Below, in pieces: positions 1 to 8,770 of a DNA stretch of 64,000 nucleotides; the first letter of the stretch is position 1, and every line of letters begins with the position of its first letter. The notes below the pieces were generated by a model, which saw only the letters and a program-made list of their open reading frames with translations, searched no databases and was not told the origin of the DNA. The stretch lies in NCBI GenBank assembly GCA_021811615.1, contig JAJZNW010000089.1:1-64000 (forward strand), given 5' to 3'. The position numbers and the translations under genes are program-made. Source of the stretch: Bacteroidota bacterium (GTDB lineage: Bacteria; Bacteroidota; Ignavibacteria; Kryptoniales; JAKASW01).

Positions 1-342
1 CCGTGATGCAAAGAAAGTCTTTTCCATCTTCATAAAAACCTGTCCGCCGTTAGAAAGTAACGCATAAATACTTTCTGCCTCCTCTGAGCTGTCAAAGCGA
101 AGTGTGAGGTAAGCGCTGCGCATCGGTCCGGCTGATGGAATGCCGGCTCCCATAACCACCGCTCCCCCGATTTCGATCCTGGCATGCAGGACTTTGTTCT
201 CCCAGTTTGGCGGGATATTGCTTGTGTCGGGTTGCTCCTTGAAAGTCGCAATCGATGCAATCTTGCCGCCGAGATGTTTTTCGTAGAAGCGAAAAGCTTC
301 CGCGCAGTTTCCCTTGTAGTTGAGATAAATGTCAAGCTTCAT
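1..342 (-). CDS. VOC family (PhnB-like) protein, C-terminus cut by window edge
   Basis: The reverse-strand frame starts at ATG 342 with AGAGG about 7 bases upstream and stays open to base 1. The protein begins MKLDIYLNYKGNCAEAFRFY and continues with a LGGKI segment and an alternating beta/alpha pattern. This is the usual start of PhnB-like proteins of the VOC (glyoxalase/bleomycin resistance) superfamily, which often lack a defined substrate. About 113 residues are visible of a usual 135-160. It is the last visible gene of a same-strand run with the DUF4287 protein and a 55-residue protein upstream. The family is clear; the substrate cannot be read from the sequence. Confidence 0.85.
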   Translation of the reverse strand, partial: MKLDIYLNYKGNCAEAFRFYEKHLGGKIASIATFKEQPDTSNIPPNWENKVLHARIEIGGAVVMGAGIPSAGPMRSAYLTLRFDSSEEAESIYALLSNGGQVFMKMEKTFFASR

Positions 343-398
343 CCGATCGCCTCTCTTCATCTCCGCTCCCCATCCCTCGCCGTCGAGTTTGAGGAGAA

Positions 399-962
399 TC
401 AGTCATGTGCCTTTTCATATGCCTGCCTCAGCCATTTCAAAAGTTCACTGTCGATTCCCTTCGAGTCCGCTATTGTAACGCGGTGTGTCACCATGCTGTT
501 CCATTCTCCCGCTTCTTCGAATCTTCTTGTCGGCTTCGCGCCTTTCAGCTTTATTCCGACATCGAAGCGTCCGGAAGTTATCGCCGCAATTGCGAACTTC
601 TTTCCGCCACGGAGGATACTGATGTACGTGTTGGTGGGCGAGGCCGATACGTCACCGCCGAATTTGTTCACGGAAGCCATAAGTGCCTGGTACGTCTCCC
701 GCCATACGGCCTTCTTCCCGGAGAAGTGTTTCTCCAGCCTCTCATCCCTGCTGAGCGTCACCCCTTTAACGCGCTGCAGCGTTACGACTATCGCCATTGC
801 GTGACCATGACCGAGGCCGAAGTCTTTCTTGAGCCACTCCACGATCTGCCCGGTCTTCACGCCGGGCTCGAGAAGTCCCTTCCTTCTCGCTATGATCTCG
901 AAATCTTCCGGAGTCTTTCCGGTCTTCGCCTTTATGTTATCTATATATGCTTGAAACGACAT
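399..962 (-). CDS. DUF4287/DUF5655 domain protein
   Basis: A 187-residue soluble protein with AAGGAGGAG just before ATG 962. Residues 1-70 (MSFQAYIDNIKAKTGKTPED, then an LGHGHAMAI segment) match DUF4287. Residues about 75-180 look like DUF5655, a small domain often fused to or next to DUF4287. These families are widespread in soil and environmental bacteria without an established biochemical role. No signal peptide or membrane segment is visible. The gene lies between a 55-residue protein and a VOC protein on the same strand, with gaps near 60 bases, so one transcript is plausible. The family call is confident; no function is proposed. Confidence 0.85.
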   Translation of the reverse strand: MSFQAYIDNIKAKTGKTPEDFEIIARRKGLLEPGVKTGQIVEWLKKDFGLGHGHAMAIVVTLQRVKGVTLSRDERLEKHFSGKKAVWRETYQALMASVNKFGGDVSASPTNTYISILRGGKKFAIAAITSGRFDVGIKLKGAKPTRRFEEAGEWNSMVTHRVTIADSKGIDSELLKWLRQAYEKAHD

Positions 963-1021
963 CTTCTCCTCCTTTCGGTTCGTGTTTCTTCTGAAATGTT
1001 CGCGTGCCCCGGCATTTTGAC

Positions 1022-1189
1022 TCAGCCTATCATCCAGCGACTTAAGGCAGCCGCCTCCGGGAAGCTATCGGTTTCGGTGATGACCGACCGTGCCAGCTCG
1101 TACGTCACGCCGACGGCTCCGTCGAGCGAAACGGGCAGTTCCGCCGCGATCTTACCTTTCGCAGTTGTGTAGTCTATATGTGCTCCCAT
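1022..1189 (-). CDS. Small hypothetical protein, 55 residues
   Basis: I place the start at ATG 1189 because AGGAAGGAG lies 9 bases upstream. The longer frame reaching 1300 has no such site. The product begins MGAHIDYTTAKGKIAAELPV and is soluble, with no cysteine pair, signal peptide or membrane segment. I do not recognise a family. It is the first gene of a minus-strand run with the DUF4287 and VOC genes, and is divergent from the ECF sigma gene at 1373. It may be a real small protein or the tail of a lost larger gene. The ribosome binding site favours a real small gene. Confidence 0.5.
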   Translation of the reverse strand: MGAHIDYTTAKGKIAAELPVSLDGAVGVTYELARSVITETDSFPEAAALSRWMIG

Positions 1190-1372
1190 GACCGGTTTCT
1201 CCTTCCTGAGTTTTCCATTCAGACGCTCGTGATCCACGGCAGAGTTTGGTGAATTACTCTTCGCATCAAATAGTCGTTCGGCGACGCACAAAATCGACAA
1301 CAGCTGCCGGAATCATTCCATTTCCCGATTTTCTTCTGCGTAACTTATTTGCCTTTCAAGGATATTATAAGC

Positions 1373-1882
1373 ATGAGTCAGGGATTGATCGGTTTCGAGG
1401 AATTATACAGGCGATATGCCGGAGATGTTCATCGTTTTTCCTGCTGGCTGACCGGGGACCCGGACGAAGCAAAGGACATTACCTCCGAGACATTCGTGCG
1501 GGTGTGGCTCGCACGCAGTGACGTACGCATCGAGTCAGTCAAGGCGTACCTGTTCGCAATCGCAAGGAACCTCTGGCTCAAAGACAAACGCAGAAAGAGT
1601 AGATTATCTCCCGTCGATGCCGAATCCGGGGAGGAGCCATCCGACGAATCGGCCGGACCGGATTTGCTCACCGAGCTTCGCCTCGACCTGGAAGAGACTA
1701 TGAAGGCGATCCAGACGCTCCCCGAAATTGAACGGACCGTGCTGGTAATGAAAGCGGAAGATTCGCTGTCGTACGAAGACATCGCCGGCGCGACCGGCCT
1801 GACTGTCGCCAACGTGAAAGTGAGGATCTTCAGAGCGAGGACGAAGATCCGTTCCATCCTGGAATCAAGACAAGGAGTATGA
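1373..1882 (+). CDS. ECF-type RNA polymerase sigma factor
   Basis: This is a 169-residue sigma-70 family protein of extracytoplasmic function size. Region 2 includes FEELYRRYAGDVHRF and a DITSETFVRVW segment. Region 4 includes LPEIERTVLVMKAEDSLSYE followed by the helix-turn-helix IAGATGLTVANVKVRIFRAR. ATG 1373 has AAGGA about 10 bases upstream; an in-frame TTG at 1349 has no clear site. Its stop lies two bases before the start of a small membrane protein, the usual sigma/anti-sigma layout. It probably redirects RNA polymerase to a small stress or envelope regulon. The neighbouring secreted protein at 2387 is a candidate target, but no promoter motif was established. Confidence 0.9.
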   Translation: MSQGLIGFEELYRRYAGDVHRFSCWLTGDPDEAKDITSETFVRVWLARSDVRIESVKAYLFAIARNLWLKDKRRKSRLSPVDAESGEEPSDESAGPDLLTELRLDLEETMKAIQTLPEIERTVLVMKAEDSLSYEDIAGATGLTVANVKVRIFRARTKIRSILESRQGV

Positions 1883-1884
1883 AA

Positions 1885-2289
1885 ATGGAAATAACAAGAA
1901 ACGTGATTGCAGATCTTCTGCCGCTGTATGATTCGAAAGAATGCAGCCCCGACACGAAGCAGCTCGTCGAGGACTTTCTGAAGGCCGATCCCGGCTTCGC
2001 GAAACAGGTGCAATCGAAGAGGCCTTATCCCTCGTTCGCTGTCGAACACCTCCGGAAAAGCGACGAGATGAAAGCGTTAAGGAAGGCGAAGAAAGTATTG
2101 CGAATCCAGGGAAGCATCATGGCACTCGCAATTTTCTTCTCATTGGCGCCCTTCTCCGTTTTCAGATTCGAAGGTAATACCCATTGGCTTCTGCTCGAAA
2201 GTCCGCTGGCTGCGGGAACCTACGGCGGAATCGGAATCTGTTTATGGATTGTCTATTTCGTGGTCAGGCGGAGGAAGCGCGTTTTGTAA
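1885..2289 (+). CDS. Putative anti-sigma factor, membrane protein
   Basis: This 134-residue protein follows the sigma gene directly. Of two in-frame ATGs, 1885 sits 7 bases after AAGGAG, while 1879 is almost on top of it. The N-terminal half (MEITRNVIADLLPLYDSKEC) resembles the helical anti-sigma start, with the DLLPLYxxxECSPxT pattern seen in zinc-finger-less anti-sigma proteins. Two hydrophobic stretches follow around residues 76-96 and 110-128, ending in an RRRKR basic tail. The role is inferred from position and topology: it would hold the sigma factor at the membrane. No classical HxxxCxxC motif is present, so the mechanism is unclear. Confidence 0.6.
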   Translation: MEITRNVIADLLPLYDSKECSPDTKQLVEDFLKADPGFAKQVQSKRPYPSFAVEHLRKSDEMKALRKAKKVLRIQGSIMALAIFFSLAPFSVFRFEGNTHWLLLESPLAAGTYGGIGICLWIVYFVVRRRKRVL

Positions 2290-2386
2290 GCGCGATATTT
2301 GGGCCGCCGAATAGTCGCGATCCACGCACTTCTTCCTGGCGGCGGCATAACACTTTCAATTCTCACTGTTAAAAGGAGCTCTCATT

Positions 2387-3070
2387 ATGAAGCGTTCTAT
2401 AACTGTGTCTGCGATACTGCTTATGTTGGCGACGGCCGGCTACGGCGGCAAGCCCTGCGCTTTCAATACAAGCTGGATCCCTGTGAAGCCCCAGGTCTCG
2501 ACCTACCTCTCGACGAGCAAACAGGGAAACGGACTGTACCAGGTATCGCTGATGAAATCGGACAGCGGCATCGAGGTGTACATCAACATCATATCGCCAG
2601 GCTTCACGAAGACGGTGTGCGGAAAGATGACGCTCGATATGCAGCCTCTCGAATCGACAGCGAAGATCATCGTCGGAGGCGGAGTGACAATGTTCACGAA
2701 GTGCGGATACGACAACAATTCGCTGACGATCAAGACCGTCATCGCTCCCTATAACCGGACGGTCGCGGACACTTTGAGATTCCCGGATCGTGTAATCGAT
2801 TTCTCCCAGGTTCCTCTCCTGGTCCGGACATTGCAACTGGATAGCGCGTCGCAATACTCTTTCGCATCGTTAAACCCGAATACGAACGCTATCGTGCCGC
2901 TGACTATCAAAACGATCGGCGAAGGGCGCATTATGGATGCAGATTGTTATGAAGTAGAGATGAACGATTTCGAGGGACGTGCAATTTATTGGGTTGAGAA
3001 GGGCCAGCAGCACCGGGTGATGAAAATCGAAGAGCCGGGTGTGAACCGTAGAAGCGAACTGATTCCCTAA
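2387..3070 (+). CDS. Secreted hypothetical protein, possibly DUF3108-like
   Basis: A 227-residue protein with AAAAGGAG upstream of ATG 2387 and an N-terminal signal peptide (MKRSITVSAILLMLATAGYG). The rest is beta-rich with no membrane span. The C-terminal part (a DADCYEVEM segment, then RAIYWVEKG and HRVMKIEEP) resembles the end of DUF3108 or lipoprotein-sorting-like folds, in which a converted product is described by a strand-rich sheet. It lies about 100 bases downstream of the sigma/anti-sigma pair and could be transcribed with them. The function is unknown and the family assignment tentative. Confidence 0.55.
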   Translation: MKRSITVSAILLMLATAGYGGKPCAFNTSWIPVKPQVSTYLSTSKQGNGLYQVSLMKSDSGIEVYINIISPGFTKTVCGKMTLDMQPLESTAKIIVGGGVTMFTKCGYDNNSLTIKTVIAPYNRTVADTLRFPDRVIDFSQVPLLVRTLQLDSASQYSFASLNPNTNAIVPLTIKTIGEGRIMDADCYEVEMNDFEGRAIYWVEKGQQHRVMKIEEPGVNRRSELIP

Positions 3071-3167
3071 TACCGCGTCAACAAGGTTCTAATACGATGG
3101 CCTCACATCGTTGACCTTCAGGTTTTGTCCTTCATTAAACTATAATGGCAATTGCGAAAACGGCGGA

Positions 3168-3200
3168 GGGGAATCGGATTCCCGAAGCATCCGACTCCCC
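3168..3200. terminator. Hairpin between convergent genes
   Basis: Arms 3168-3179 and 3189-3200 pair over 12 bases with one mismatch around a 9-base loop. The hairpin lies between the stop of the secreted protein (plus strand) and the stop of the DoxX-like gene (minus strand), so it could serve both. There is no long T run on either side, so termination efficiency is uncertain. Confidence 0.5.
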
Positions 3201-3222
3201 GCGTCTTTGACAATTGAAGTGA

Positions 3223-3651
3223 TCAGCCGCCTTTGTGGAGTGAAAACAGACCGCGCACTTTTTGGCTGCGGAGATATAATCCCGCCCAGACCACTATTCC
3301 GAAGTAAACCGGGAACAGGATGTTGCTGAAAAGCGGCGTACCGATGCGAAGGTTCGATGCGACTGCGCCGCCGAGATAACCTGTCAGCAATACCGCGCCG
3401 ATAATCGAGGTCCTTGGTACCACGTATATAACGACGCACACCAGCAGGATCGTCCCGATGACCGGAATCATCGCCGGTGGGTATCCGAGTTTTGCGCTGG
3501 CCTTCATCACGTATGGGTTCTGCATTATTTTGGTCGTGCTGTCGAAGAGCATGAACAGCACCGCGAAGCCGCTTATTATTCTGCCGGTCCAGACTGCGCC
3601 GCGGCCGAGCGTACGGCTTCCCGTTGCATTGAAGTCTATTACACTTTCCAT
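3223..3651 (-). CDS. DoxX-like membrane protein
   Basis: The start is ATG 3651, preceded by GAAGAAGGAG at good spacing. The 142-residue product has four hydrophobic segments: about 20-40 (IISGFAVLFMLFDS), 65-85 (MIPVIGTILLVCVVIYVV), 90-108 and 113-133. The order and the LGYPPAMIPVIG stretch match the DoxX-like family of four-helix inner-membrane proteins. These have been linked to redox or thiol homeostasis in some bacteria, but most members are uncharacterised. It is divergent from the amino acid permease at 4125. Another DoxX protein lies at 15199 and two larger related-looking membrane proteins at 5765 and 30975. Confidence 0.75.
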   Translation of the reverse strand: MESVIDFNATGSRTLGRGAVWTGRIISGFAVLFMLFDSTTKIMQNPYVMKASAKLGYPPAMIPVIGTILLVCVVIYVVPRTSIIGAVLLTGYLGGAVASNLRIGTPLFSNILFPVYFGIVVWAGLYLRSQKVRGLFSLHKGG

Positions 3652-4124
3652 GACTTTCTCCTTCTTCTGACTAACTCGTTTTATAGAATTATCGTTCACA
3701 ATAAGTAGTCGATTGGGCAGATTTGAAATCGACATCGGGACAATTAATTTGGCTGCATTTTTCTTGTCTGACTATAGGTCGTATCTGGAAAATATGGATG
3801 CCGTCCCACCGTTTCCCACTCACCGACTCACCTGCCGAACGGTTGGAGTGTGCGGGATTAGGAATTGCCGCTTCGTGATTTCGATCGTTCGCCATTGAAT
3901 CTTCGAAAGTTTCTTTCGTCAACAATTAGTCGGTTGACAACGTCCGAATTCGACAGGTGACGCCTCATCTGCAAGGCAAAGGACGACCGGAACTCGCTTC
4001 TCATTTTCAGCGTTGGGGCATTGGTACGCCGGATTACGGAAGACTCACGCTCCGTACTTTGTACCTCACAACGGCTGCCGCATTGCGATTCACAAGCCCG
4101 ATCGAAAGACGGAATGGAGGAAGG
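3652..4124. other. Divergent intergenic region, no gene seen
   Basis: About 470 bases separate the DoxX-like start (minus) and the permease start (plus). Reading frames cross it, but none has a credible ribosome binding site or recognisable product. Two similar short blocks occur near 3699-3716 and 3922-3936, sharing an ACAAT start and an AGTCG(A/G)TTG end. They could be regulator sites or chance. The promoters for both neighbours must lie here. Confidence 0.4.
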
Positions 4125-5690
4125 ATGGCCTCTCGCTTACTGGCAACAAAACCTTTAGATGTTATTCTCCGCGAAACGGAGGAGACTTCACACGGATTGA
4201 AGAGGTCATTGGGACCGATAAACTTGACCACGCTGGGAGTTGGAGCGGTCATAGGTGCCGGAATATTCGTTCTCACCGGACAGGCCGCCGCGCAATACGC
4301 CGGCCCGGCCGTGGTTCTGTCGTTTACGCTCGCCTTCTTCGCCTGCCTTTTCGCGGGATTGTGTTACGCTGAGTTTGCTTCCCTCATACCGATTGCGGGT
4401 TCGGCCTACACTTACGGTTACGCCACCCTCGGCGAGATATTCGCATGGATAATCGGATGGGACCTCATGCTGGAATATGCGTTCGGCGCCGCGACGGTCG
4501 CGGCGGGCTGGAGCGGGTACGTGCTCAGCTTCCTCCAGGACATCGGGGTACATCTCCCACCCCAATTCTCCGGCGCGCATGGCGAGATGATGGTGAAGTA
4601 CCACGGCATCTGGGAACGACTGGGACGCATCAAAGCCACACTGATGTCGCAGCATATCAACCCGATGTCGCTGCCTCATCTGACTGCGCAGTTCAATTTG
4701 CTCGCCGCGGCGGCGATCATAGTTGTGACCGTCATCCTCGTGATCGGGATCAAGGAGTCGGCAAATTTCAATTCGACGATGGTCATAATCAAAGTCGCCG
4801 TGGTATTCATATTCATAGCTCTCGCGGGAGCCTATGTGTTGAAACATCCGACCACCACCATAGATGTGAACTGGAGGCCGTTCATCCCTCCGAACAGAGG
4901 TGGGTTCGGAAATTTCGGCTGGTCGGGCGTCGCGAGGGCGGCGAGCGTCATCTTCTTCGCCTACATAGGGTTCGATGCAGTCTCGACGACCGCGCAGGAG
5001 GCAAGGAATCCCCAGCGCGACATGCCGATCGGGATCATGGGTTCGTTACTCATCTGCACCGTGCTCTACATACTCGTATCGGGAATACTGACTGCCATCG
5101 TGCCGTACACCAGCCTGAACGTTGCCGATCCTGTTGCAGTGGGAATCGACGCCACCGGGATAGTTTGGGGAAGCGTGCTGGTCAAGATCGGCGCGATACT
5201 CGGACTCGCAACAGTCATGCTGGTCATGCTCCTCGGCCAGTCGCGCGTTTTCTACACGATGTCCAACGATGGTCTTCTCCCGCCGTGGGCGAGCAGGATT
5301 CATCCGAAATTCCGCACGCCGTGGATCTCGACGATAGCTGTCGGAATCTTCGTTGCGATCTTTGCCGCGATTCTGCCGATAGACGTCCTCGGTGAGCTTG
5401 TCAGCATCGGTACGCTTCTCGCCTTTGTGATAGTAAGTGCGGGGGTCTGGATATTGAGAAGACGCAGGCCGGATATGCCTCGCCCGTTCAAAACACCGTG
5501 GGTCCCGTTCGTCCCGATAATGGGGATAGTCGTTTCAGTATTTTTAATGCTGAGCCTCCCGCTTGCGACATGGCTGCGCCTCATAATCTGGCTGATCCTC
5601 GGGTTACTGGTGTACTACTTCTACAGCAGGAAGCACAGCAAGGTGAGGCTGATGAACGCGGACGGCAGGCAGTCCGCTGAATCCGCGTGA
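4125..5690 (+). CDS. APC-family amino acid permease (cationic amino acid transporter-like)
   Basis: ATG 4125 follows GGAGGAAGG directly. An upstream in-frame extension to 3957 looks non-coding. The 521-residue protein shows the APC signature near its N-terminus (TLGVGAVIGAGIFVLTG, about residues 35-51), the consensus GxG(I/V)F motif of transmembrane segment 1. About 12-13 hydrophobic segments follow. A later FFAYIGFDAVSTTAQEARNP block is typical of the CAT/YfnA subgroup, and RRRRPDMPRPFKTPW precedes the last helices. The protein should import amino acids across the inner membrane; exact specificity cannot be read. It is followed after about 75 bases by a membrane protein on the same strand. 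Confidence 0.92.
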   Translation: MASRLLATKPLDVILRETEETSHGLKRSLGPINLTTLGVGAVIGAGIFVLTGQAAAQYAGPAVVLSFTLAFFACLFAGLCYAEFASLIPIAGSAYTYGYATLGEIFAWIIGWDLMLEYAFGAATVAAGWSGYVLSFLQDIGVHLPPQFSGAHGEMMVKYHGIWERLGRIKATLMSQHINPMSLPHLTAQFNLLAAAAIIVVTVILVIGIKESANFNSTMVIIKVAVVFIFIALAGAYVLKHPTTTIDVNWRPFIPPNRGGFGNFGWSGVARAASVIFFAYIGFDAVSTTAQEARNPQRDMPIGIMGSLLICTVLYILVSGILTAIVPYTSLNVADPVAVGIDATGIVWGSVLVKIGAILGLATVMLVMLLGQSRVFYTMSNDGLLPPWASRIHPKFRTPWISTIAVGIFVAIFAAILPIDVLGELVSIGTLLAFVIVSAGVWILRRRRPDMPRPFKTPWVPFVPIMGIVVSVFLMLSLPLATWLRLIIWLILGLLVYYFYSRKHSKVRLMNADGRQSAESA

Positions 5691-5764
5691 CGCCAGAATC
5701 GCATGGGCAGCCTACCGGGCTTCCGGAACCATACGATCATCAGTAAAGGTCGAGGGAGGAAAGC

Positions 5765-6577
5765 GTGATCGAGGAGTCGTCTGAAAACCGCGTACGCGTA
5801 AGCGTGCACCTGTTCGGTCTGACTTCAGCGGCCGCAGGAATCATGGACTTCATATGGGGGAGATTCGAACCATTCCATCAGCCGCTGCAAGCCATTGGCG
5901 GTCAGATCGCAAGCGTGAAGATAATCGTGTACCTCGGTGCTTTGGTCCTTGTAGCCGGAGGAGTTGCGATCCCGACAAAACGCGCCGGTAAATACGGTGC
6001 CGCCGCGCTGGCGGTAATCTACGGCATCTTCGGCGTTGCCACGCTTCGCCGTTTGTATATCGCACCGCTCTATCTGGGTTATCACATTGCCGTTTTTATC
6101 GGAGTGCTCTCCACAACCGCAACGATGCTTATGCTGGTTGTGGCCGCATTGATCGTCTGTTGGTCTGACTCGTTTCGCGATACACTCCCGGAGACGAAAG
6201 ACCGGACAGCAAGGTGGGCATTCGGGCTGTGCAGTGTCAATTTCGGCCTCGCGCACCTGACCGGGATAAAGGCGACGGCCTCGATGATACCGTCCTGGAT
6301 GCCGCTTGGCGGAGACATCTGGGTAGTAATTTCGGGAATCGCCTTCGTGCTTGCGGGAGTCGGCATCATTTCCGGCTATAAGGATGTCCTGGCCGCCCGG
6401 CTACTGACAATCATGCTTTTGATTTTCAGTCTCATCGTGTTAGCACCCCTGATCTTTACCGCGCCCCGCAATGAAATCTCCTGGGGAGCCAACCTGTACA
6501 ACCTGACAGCGGTTGCATCCGCGTGGATTATGGCCGACTCCCTCGGCAATTGGGAGCCCGGCAAAGCGCCGGCATAG
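5765..6577 (+). CDS. Hypothetical polytopic membrane protein, paralogue of 30975
   Basis: A GTG start at 5765 has GGGAGGAAAG just upstream; the product is 270 residues. It has about eight hydrophobic segments in two similar halves, each opening with a helix containing a small-residue motif (LTSAAAGIMDFIWG near 20; CSVNFGLAHLTG near 160). The arrangement recalls two fused DoxX-like four-helix units. The protein at 30975 shares length and landmarks, including the IPSWMPLGGDIWVVI / VPKWIPPGQMFWAI block and a C-terminal EISWGAN / MISWAAN motif, so the two are paralogues. The role is unknown. It could be cotranscribed with the permease. Confidence 0.65.
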   Translation: MIEESSENRVRVSVHLFGLTSAAAGIMDFIWGRFEPFHQPLQAIGGQIASVKIIVYLGALVLVAGGVAIPTKRAGKYGAAALAVIYGIFGVATLRRLYIAPLYLGYHIAVFIGVLSTTATMLMLVVAALIVCWSDSFRDTLPETKDRTARWAFGLCSVNFGLAHLTGIKATASMIPSWMPLGGDIWVVISGIAFVLAGVGIISGYKDVLAARLLTIMLLIFSLIVLAPLIFTAPRNEISWGANLYNLTAVASAWIMADSLGNWEPGKAPA

Positions 6578-6650
6578 GAACGAGGCGAGCCGCGTCTGAT
6601 CCGGTTTCCATTAACCTCATTGAACTACTACGCAAAGGGAGAACCTCATT

Positions 6651-7025
6651 ATGAAATATGCGAATTGAAGATTGTTCGATCCGGAGAAGATGAATGCTCT
6701 TTCGAAGGATGAATTGGATAAACAGATGAAGAGCTGTGAGCCATACGTGAAGGAGCTTCACGGCTCCGCAGGCTTCCGGATGGATATCGGTGTAAAGTCC
6801 GGGGCAATCACATTCGGCAATCGAAAAGGAAGGATAGAAAGACTAGACAGGAATTCAAAGTCCGAAATGAGGAAAGAGATCCGAAACGTATTCATTGTCG
6901 AAGCAGAGAATATGGAAGAGGCGATGGAAACAGCGAAGAAGCATCCGGCATTGAGGCTCGCGGAGGGCGAGGATTTGGTTTTGTCGGTCGAGATACATGA
7001 AATTCATACTTACAAGGTGAGATGA
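6651..7025 (+). pseudogene. YCII-related protein gene with in-frame TGA at codon 6
   Basis: ATG 6651 has GGGAGAACC upstream and opens the typical YCII start MKYAN, but codon 6 (6666-6668) is TGA. The same frame then continues to 7025 with RLFDPEKMNALSKDELD, a mid-protein beta/alpha unit and the family-like IVEAENMEEAMETAKKHPAL region. Without the stop the product would be 124 residues, normal for this family of small dimeric ferredoxin-like proteins. A restart at ATG 6690 (GGAG very close upstream) could give a protein lacking the first strand. The stop codon overlaps the methyltransferase start, so the two were a coupled pair. Confidence 0.7.
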
Positions 7026-7027
7026 TA

Positions 7028-7882
7028 ATGAAGCAACCGGCGGCCCCCGACAGCACAGCGCTGCGCGTAGCACTCTGGCGTGCGATGCACGTGGAGGTCG
7101 ATCCGCCGCCGCATATATTCCGGGACGAGATCGGCCTGAAGCTGGCTGCGCCGGACAACGACTGGCGAAGCCGTTCCGACATGGATCCTCAATTCACAAG
7201 GCCGTTTCGCGCGTCCATCGTGGCACGGGCGCGGTTCATCGAAGATCTCGTAGTGAAGGAGGCGGGCAAAGGAGTGAGCCAATATGTTCTCCTCGGCTCG
7301 GGACTCGACACCTTCGCACAACGGAGACAGGATGTCGCGTCGCGAATGATGATATTCGAGGTCGACCGGCCGGGTCCGCAGGAATGGAAGCGGCAGCGAC
7401 TTCTCGAGCTCGGCTTCGGCATACCTGAAGAACTCCGGTTAGTACCGGTGGACTTCGAGCGGGGCGGCGACTGGTGGGCAGAACTTGAAGCAGCCGGATT
7501 CGACGGGAGTAGGCCGGCAGTCATGGCATCTCTCGGAGTCAGCATGTATCTCACGAAGGAGGCAATCGGAGACACGCTCCGGCACGCGGCCGCGCTCGCG
7601 AACGGTTCCACTTTCGCCATGACGTTCATACTGCCGATCGAGCTGGCGGACGAGGAATCTCGTCCCGGCCTCCGGATGGCGGAGAATGGTGCCCGTGCAA
7701 GCGGGACACCGTTCATCAGCTTTTTTACACCCGAAGAAATGTTGGCGCTGGCCGGCGAAGCGGGTTTCAAAGAGGCCCGTCACGTGTCTGCGGCAGATCT
7801 CGCGAGCAGATATTTCTCAGGACGGACGGACGGTCTCAGGCCGCCGAACAATTCGGAGGAGATTCTGGTAGCGAGGACGTAA
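7028..7882 (+). CDS. SAM-dependent methyltransferase, LCM/TIGR00027-like
   Basis: The 284-residue product has the AdoMet-binding block YVLLGSGLDTFAQRR followed by IFEVDRPGPQEWKRQRL. This is the layout of the leucine carboxyl methyltransferase-like family often named TIGR00027, with a long N-terminal helical cap (RALWRAMHVEV-like start, RFIEDLV). A later PVMASLGVSMYLTKEAIGDT-type segment matches the family's VxEGVxMYL block. The start may be ATG 7028 or 7022; AAGGTGAG gives better spacing for 7028. The gene overlaps or abuts the YCII-like frame upstream. Substrates in this family are mostly unknown; some act on polyketides. Confidence 0.8.
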   Translation: MKQPAAPDSTALRVALWRAMHVEVDPPPHIFRDEIGLKLAAPDNDWRSRSDMDPQFTRPFRASIVARARFIEDLVVKEAGKGVSQYVLLGSGLDTFAQRRQDVASRMMIFEVDRPGPQEWKRQRLLELGFGIPEELRLVPVDFERGGDWWAELEAAGFDGSRPAVMASLGVSMYLTKEAIGDTLRHAAALANGSTFAMTFILPIELADEESRPGLRMAENGARASGTPFISFFTPEEMLALAGEAGFKEARHVSAADLASRYFSGRTDGLRPPNNSEEILVART

Positions 7883-7990
7883 ACAAATGACTCGGAGCTC
7901 ATGTGGAGGTCCCTTGTGGGGAGCTCACGTCCATACGATGTTTCGCCGTACAATTTCCACTCACAACTCATACGAAGGAGGTATTCAAAC

Positions 7991-8692
7991 ATGAAAAGCA
8001 TATTTCGCCTGGCATTTCTGGTTCTGATTCTCATGCAGTACCCGGCTTACGGCCAGGGAGTAAAATCAAGCGACTGGGTGAATTACAACAGATATGCTCA
8101 GGCCGATAAGCAGCTCCCCGTGCCGGGACCGGCGGAAAACCGGGTCGTCTTCATGGGCAACTCCATCACCGAGTTCTGGGCCAAACGCGACAGCAGCTTC
8201 TTTGCCGACAACGGGTATATCGACAGGGGGATCAGCGGACAGGTTACTTCCCAGATGCTGCTCCGGTTTCGTCAGGATGTTATCGACCTGAAACCGGCGC
8301 TCGTCGTCATACTCGCGGGAACAAACGATATAGCGGAAAACGCCGGTCCGATTTCGCTGCGGCACGTCATGGATAACATAGTCTCCATGGCACAGCTTGC
8401 GGAGGCGAACAATATCAAAGTTATTCTCTGTTCGGTCACGCCCGCGTTCGATTTCCCATGGCACAAGGGACTGCACCCCGCAAAACAGATCGTAAAGCTG
8501 AATTCGATGATCAAATCGTACTGCGTCGAGAACAAAATTCCTTACATGAATTATTACTCAAAGATGGTCGACGACAGAGGAGGCATGATCAGGAATTACA
8601 CGATAGACGGAGTGCATCCCAGTCACGAAGGCTATGAAGTAATGGATTCCCTGGTACAGAGAGAAATCAAGGAAGTGCTGCAGTCGAAATAG
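7991..8692 (+). CDS. Secreted SGNH/GDSL hydrolase
   Basis: ATG 7991 has AAGGAGG upstream. The 233-residue product begins with a signal peptide (MKSIFRLAFLVLILMQYPAY, cleavage likely after YGQG). SGNH blocks are visible: block I FMGNSITEFW, with the catalytic serine in GNSIT; block III AGTNDI; and block V DGVHPSHEGY, carrying the catalytic Asp and His. The spacing fits single-domain lipases/esterases that remove acetyl groups from carbohydrates, though substrate cannot be assigned from sequence alone. It stands alone between the methyltransferase and a long spacer. Export puts it in the periplasm or outside. Confidence 0.9.
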   Translation: MKSIFRLAFLVLILMQYPAYGQGVKSSDWVNYNRYAQADKQLPVPGPAENRVVFMGNSITEFWAKRDSSFFADNGYIDRGISGQVTSQMLLRFRQDVIDLKPALVVILAGTNDIAENAGPISLRHVMDNIVSMAQLAEANNIKVILCSVTPAFDFPWHKGLHPAKQIVKLNSMIKSYCVENKIPYMNYYSKMVDDRGGMIRNYTIDGVHPSHEGYEVMDSLVQREIKEVLQSK

Positions 8693-8770
8693 GATTCGGC
8701 CCCGGAAGAATCGGGAGTGTAACTTCCTCACGGCAGACGAAATGTCGGACTGAAGTCCAATCTTTGGGTG

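Noticed and set aside
3699..3936. Two similar ACAAT...AGTCG(A/G)TTG blocks as operators
   Set aside because: The match is short and gapped; noted in the intergenic entry but too weak to call.
3957..4124. N-terminal extension of the permease to 3957
   Set aside because: A GGAGGAAGG site precedes ATG 4125 and the extension has no similarity to APC proteins.
4445..5395. Plus-strand frame of 316 codons in another frame of the permease
   Set aside because: Arg/His-rich composition and a recognisable APC permease in the true frame.
6666..6668. TGA at codon 6 of the YCII gene as selenocysteine or a recoded stop
   Set aside because: No SECIS-like stem was seen, the family uses no selenocysteine here, and TAG and TAA interruptions in nearby genes argue for decay or error.
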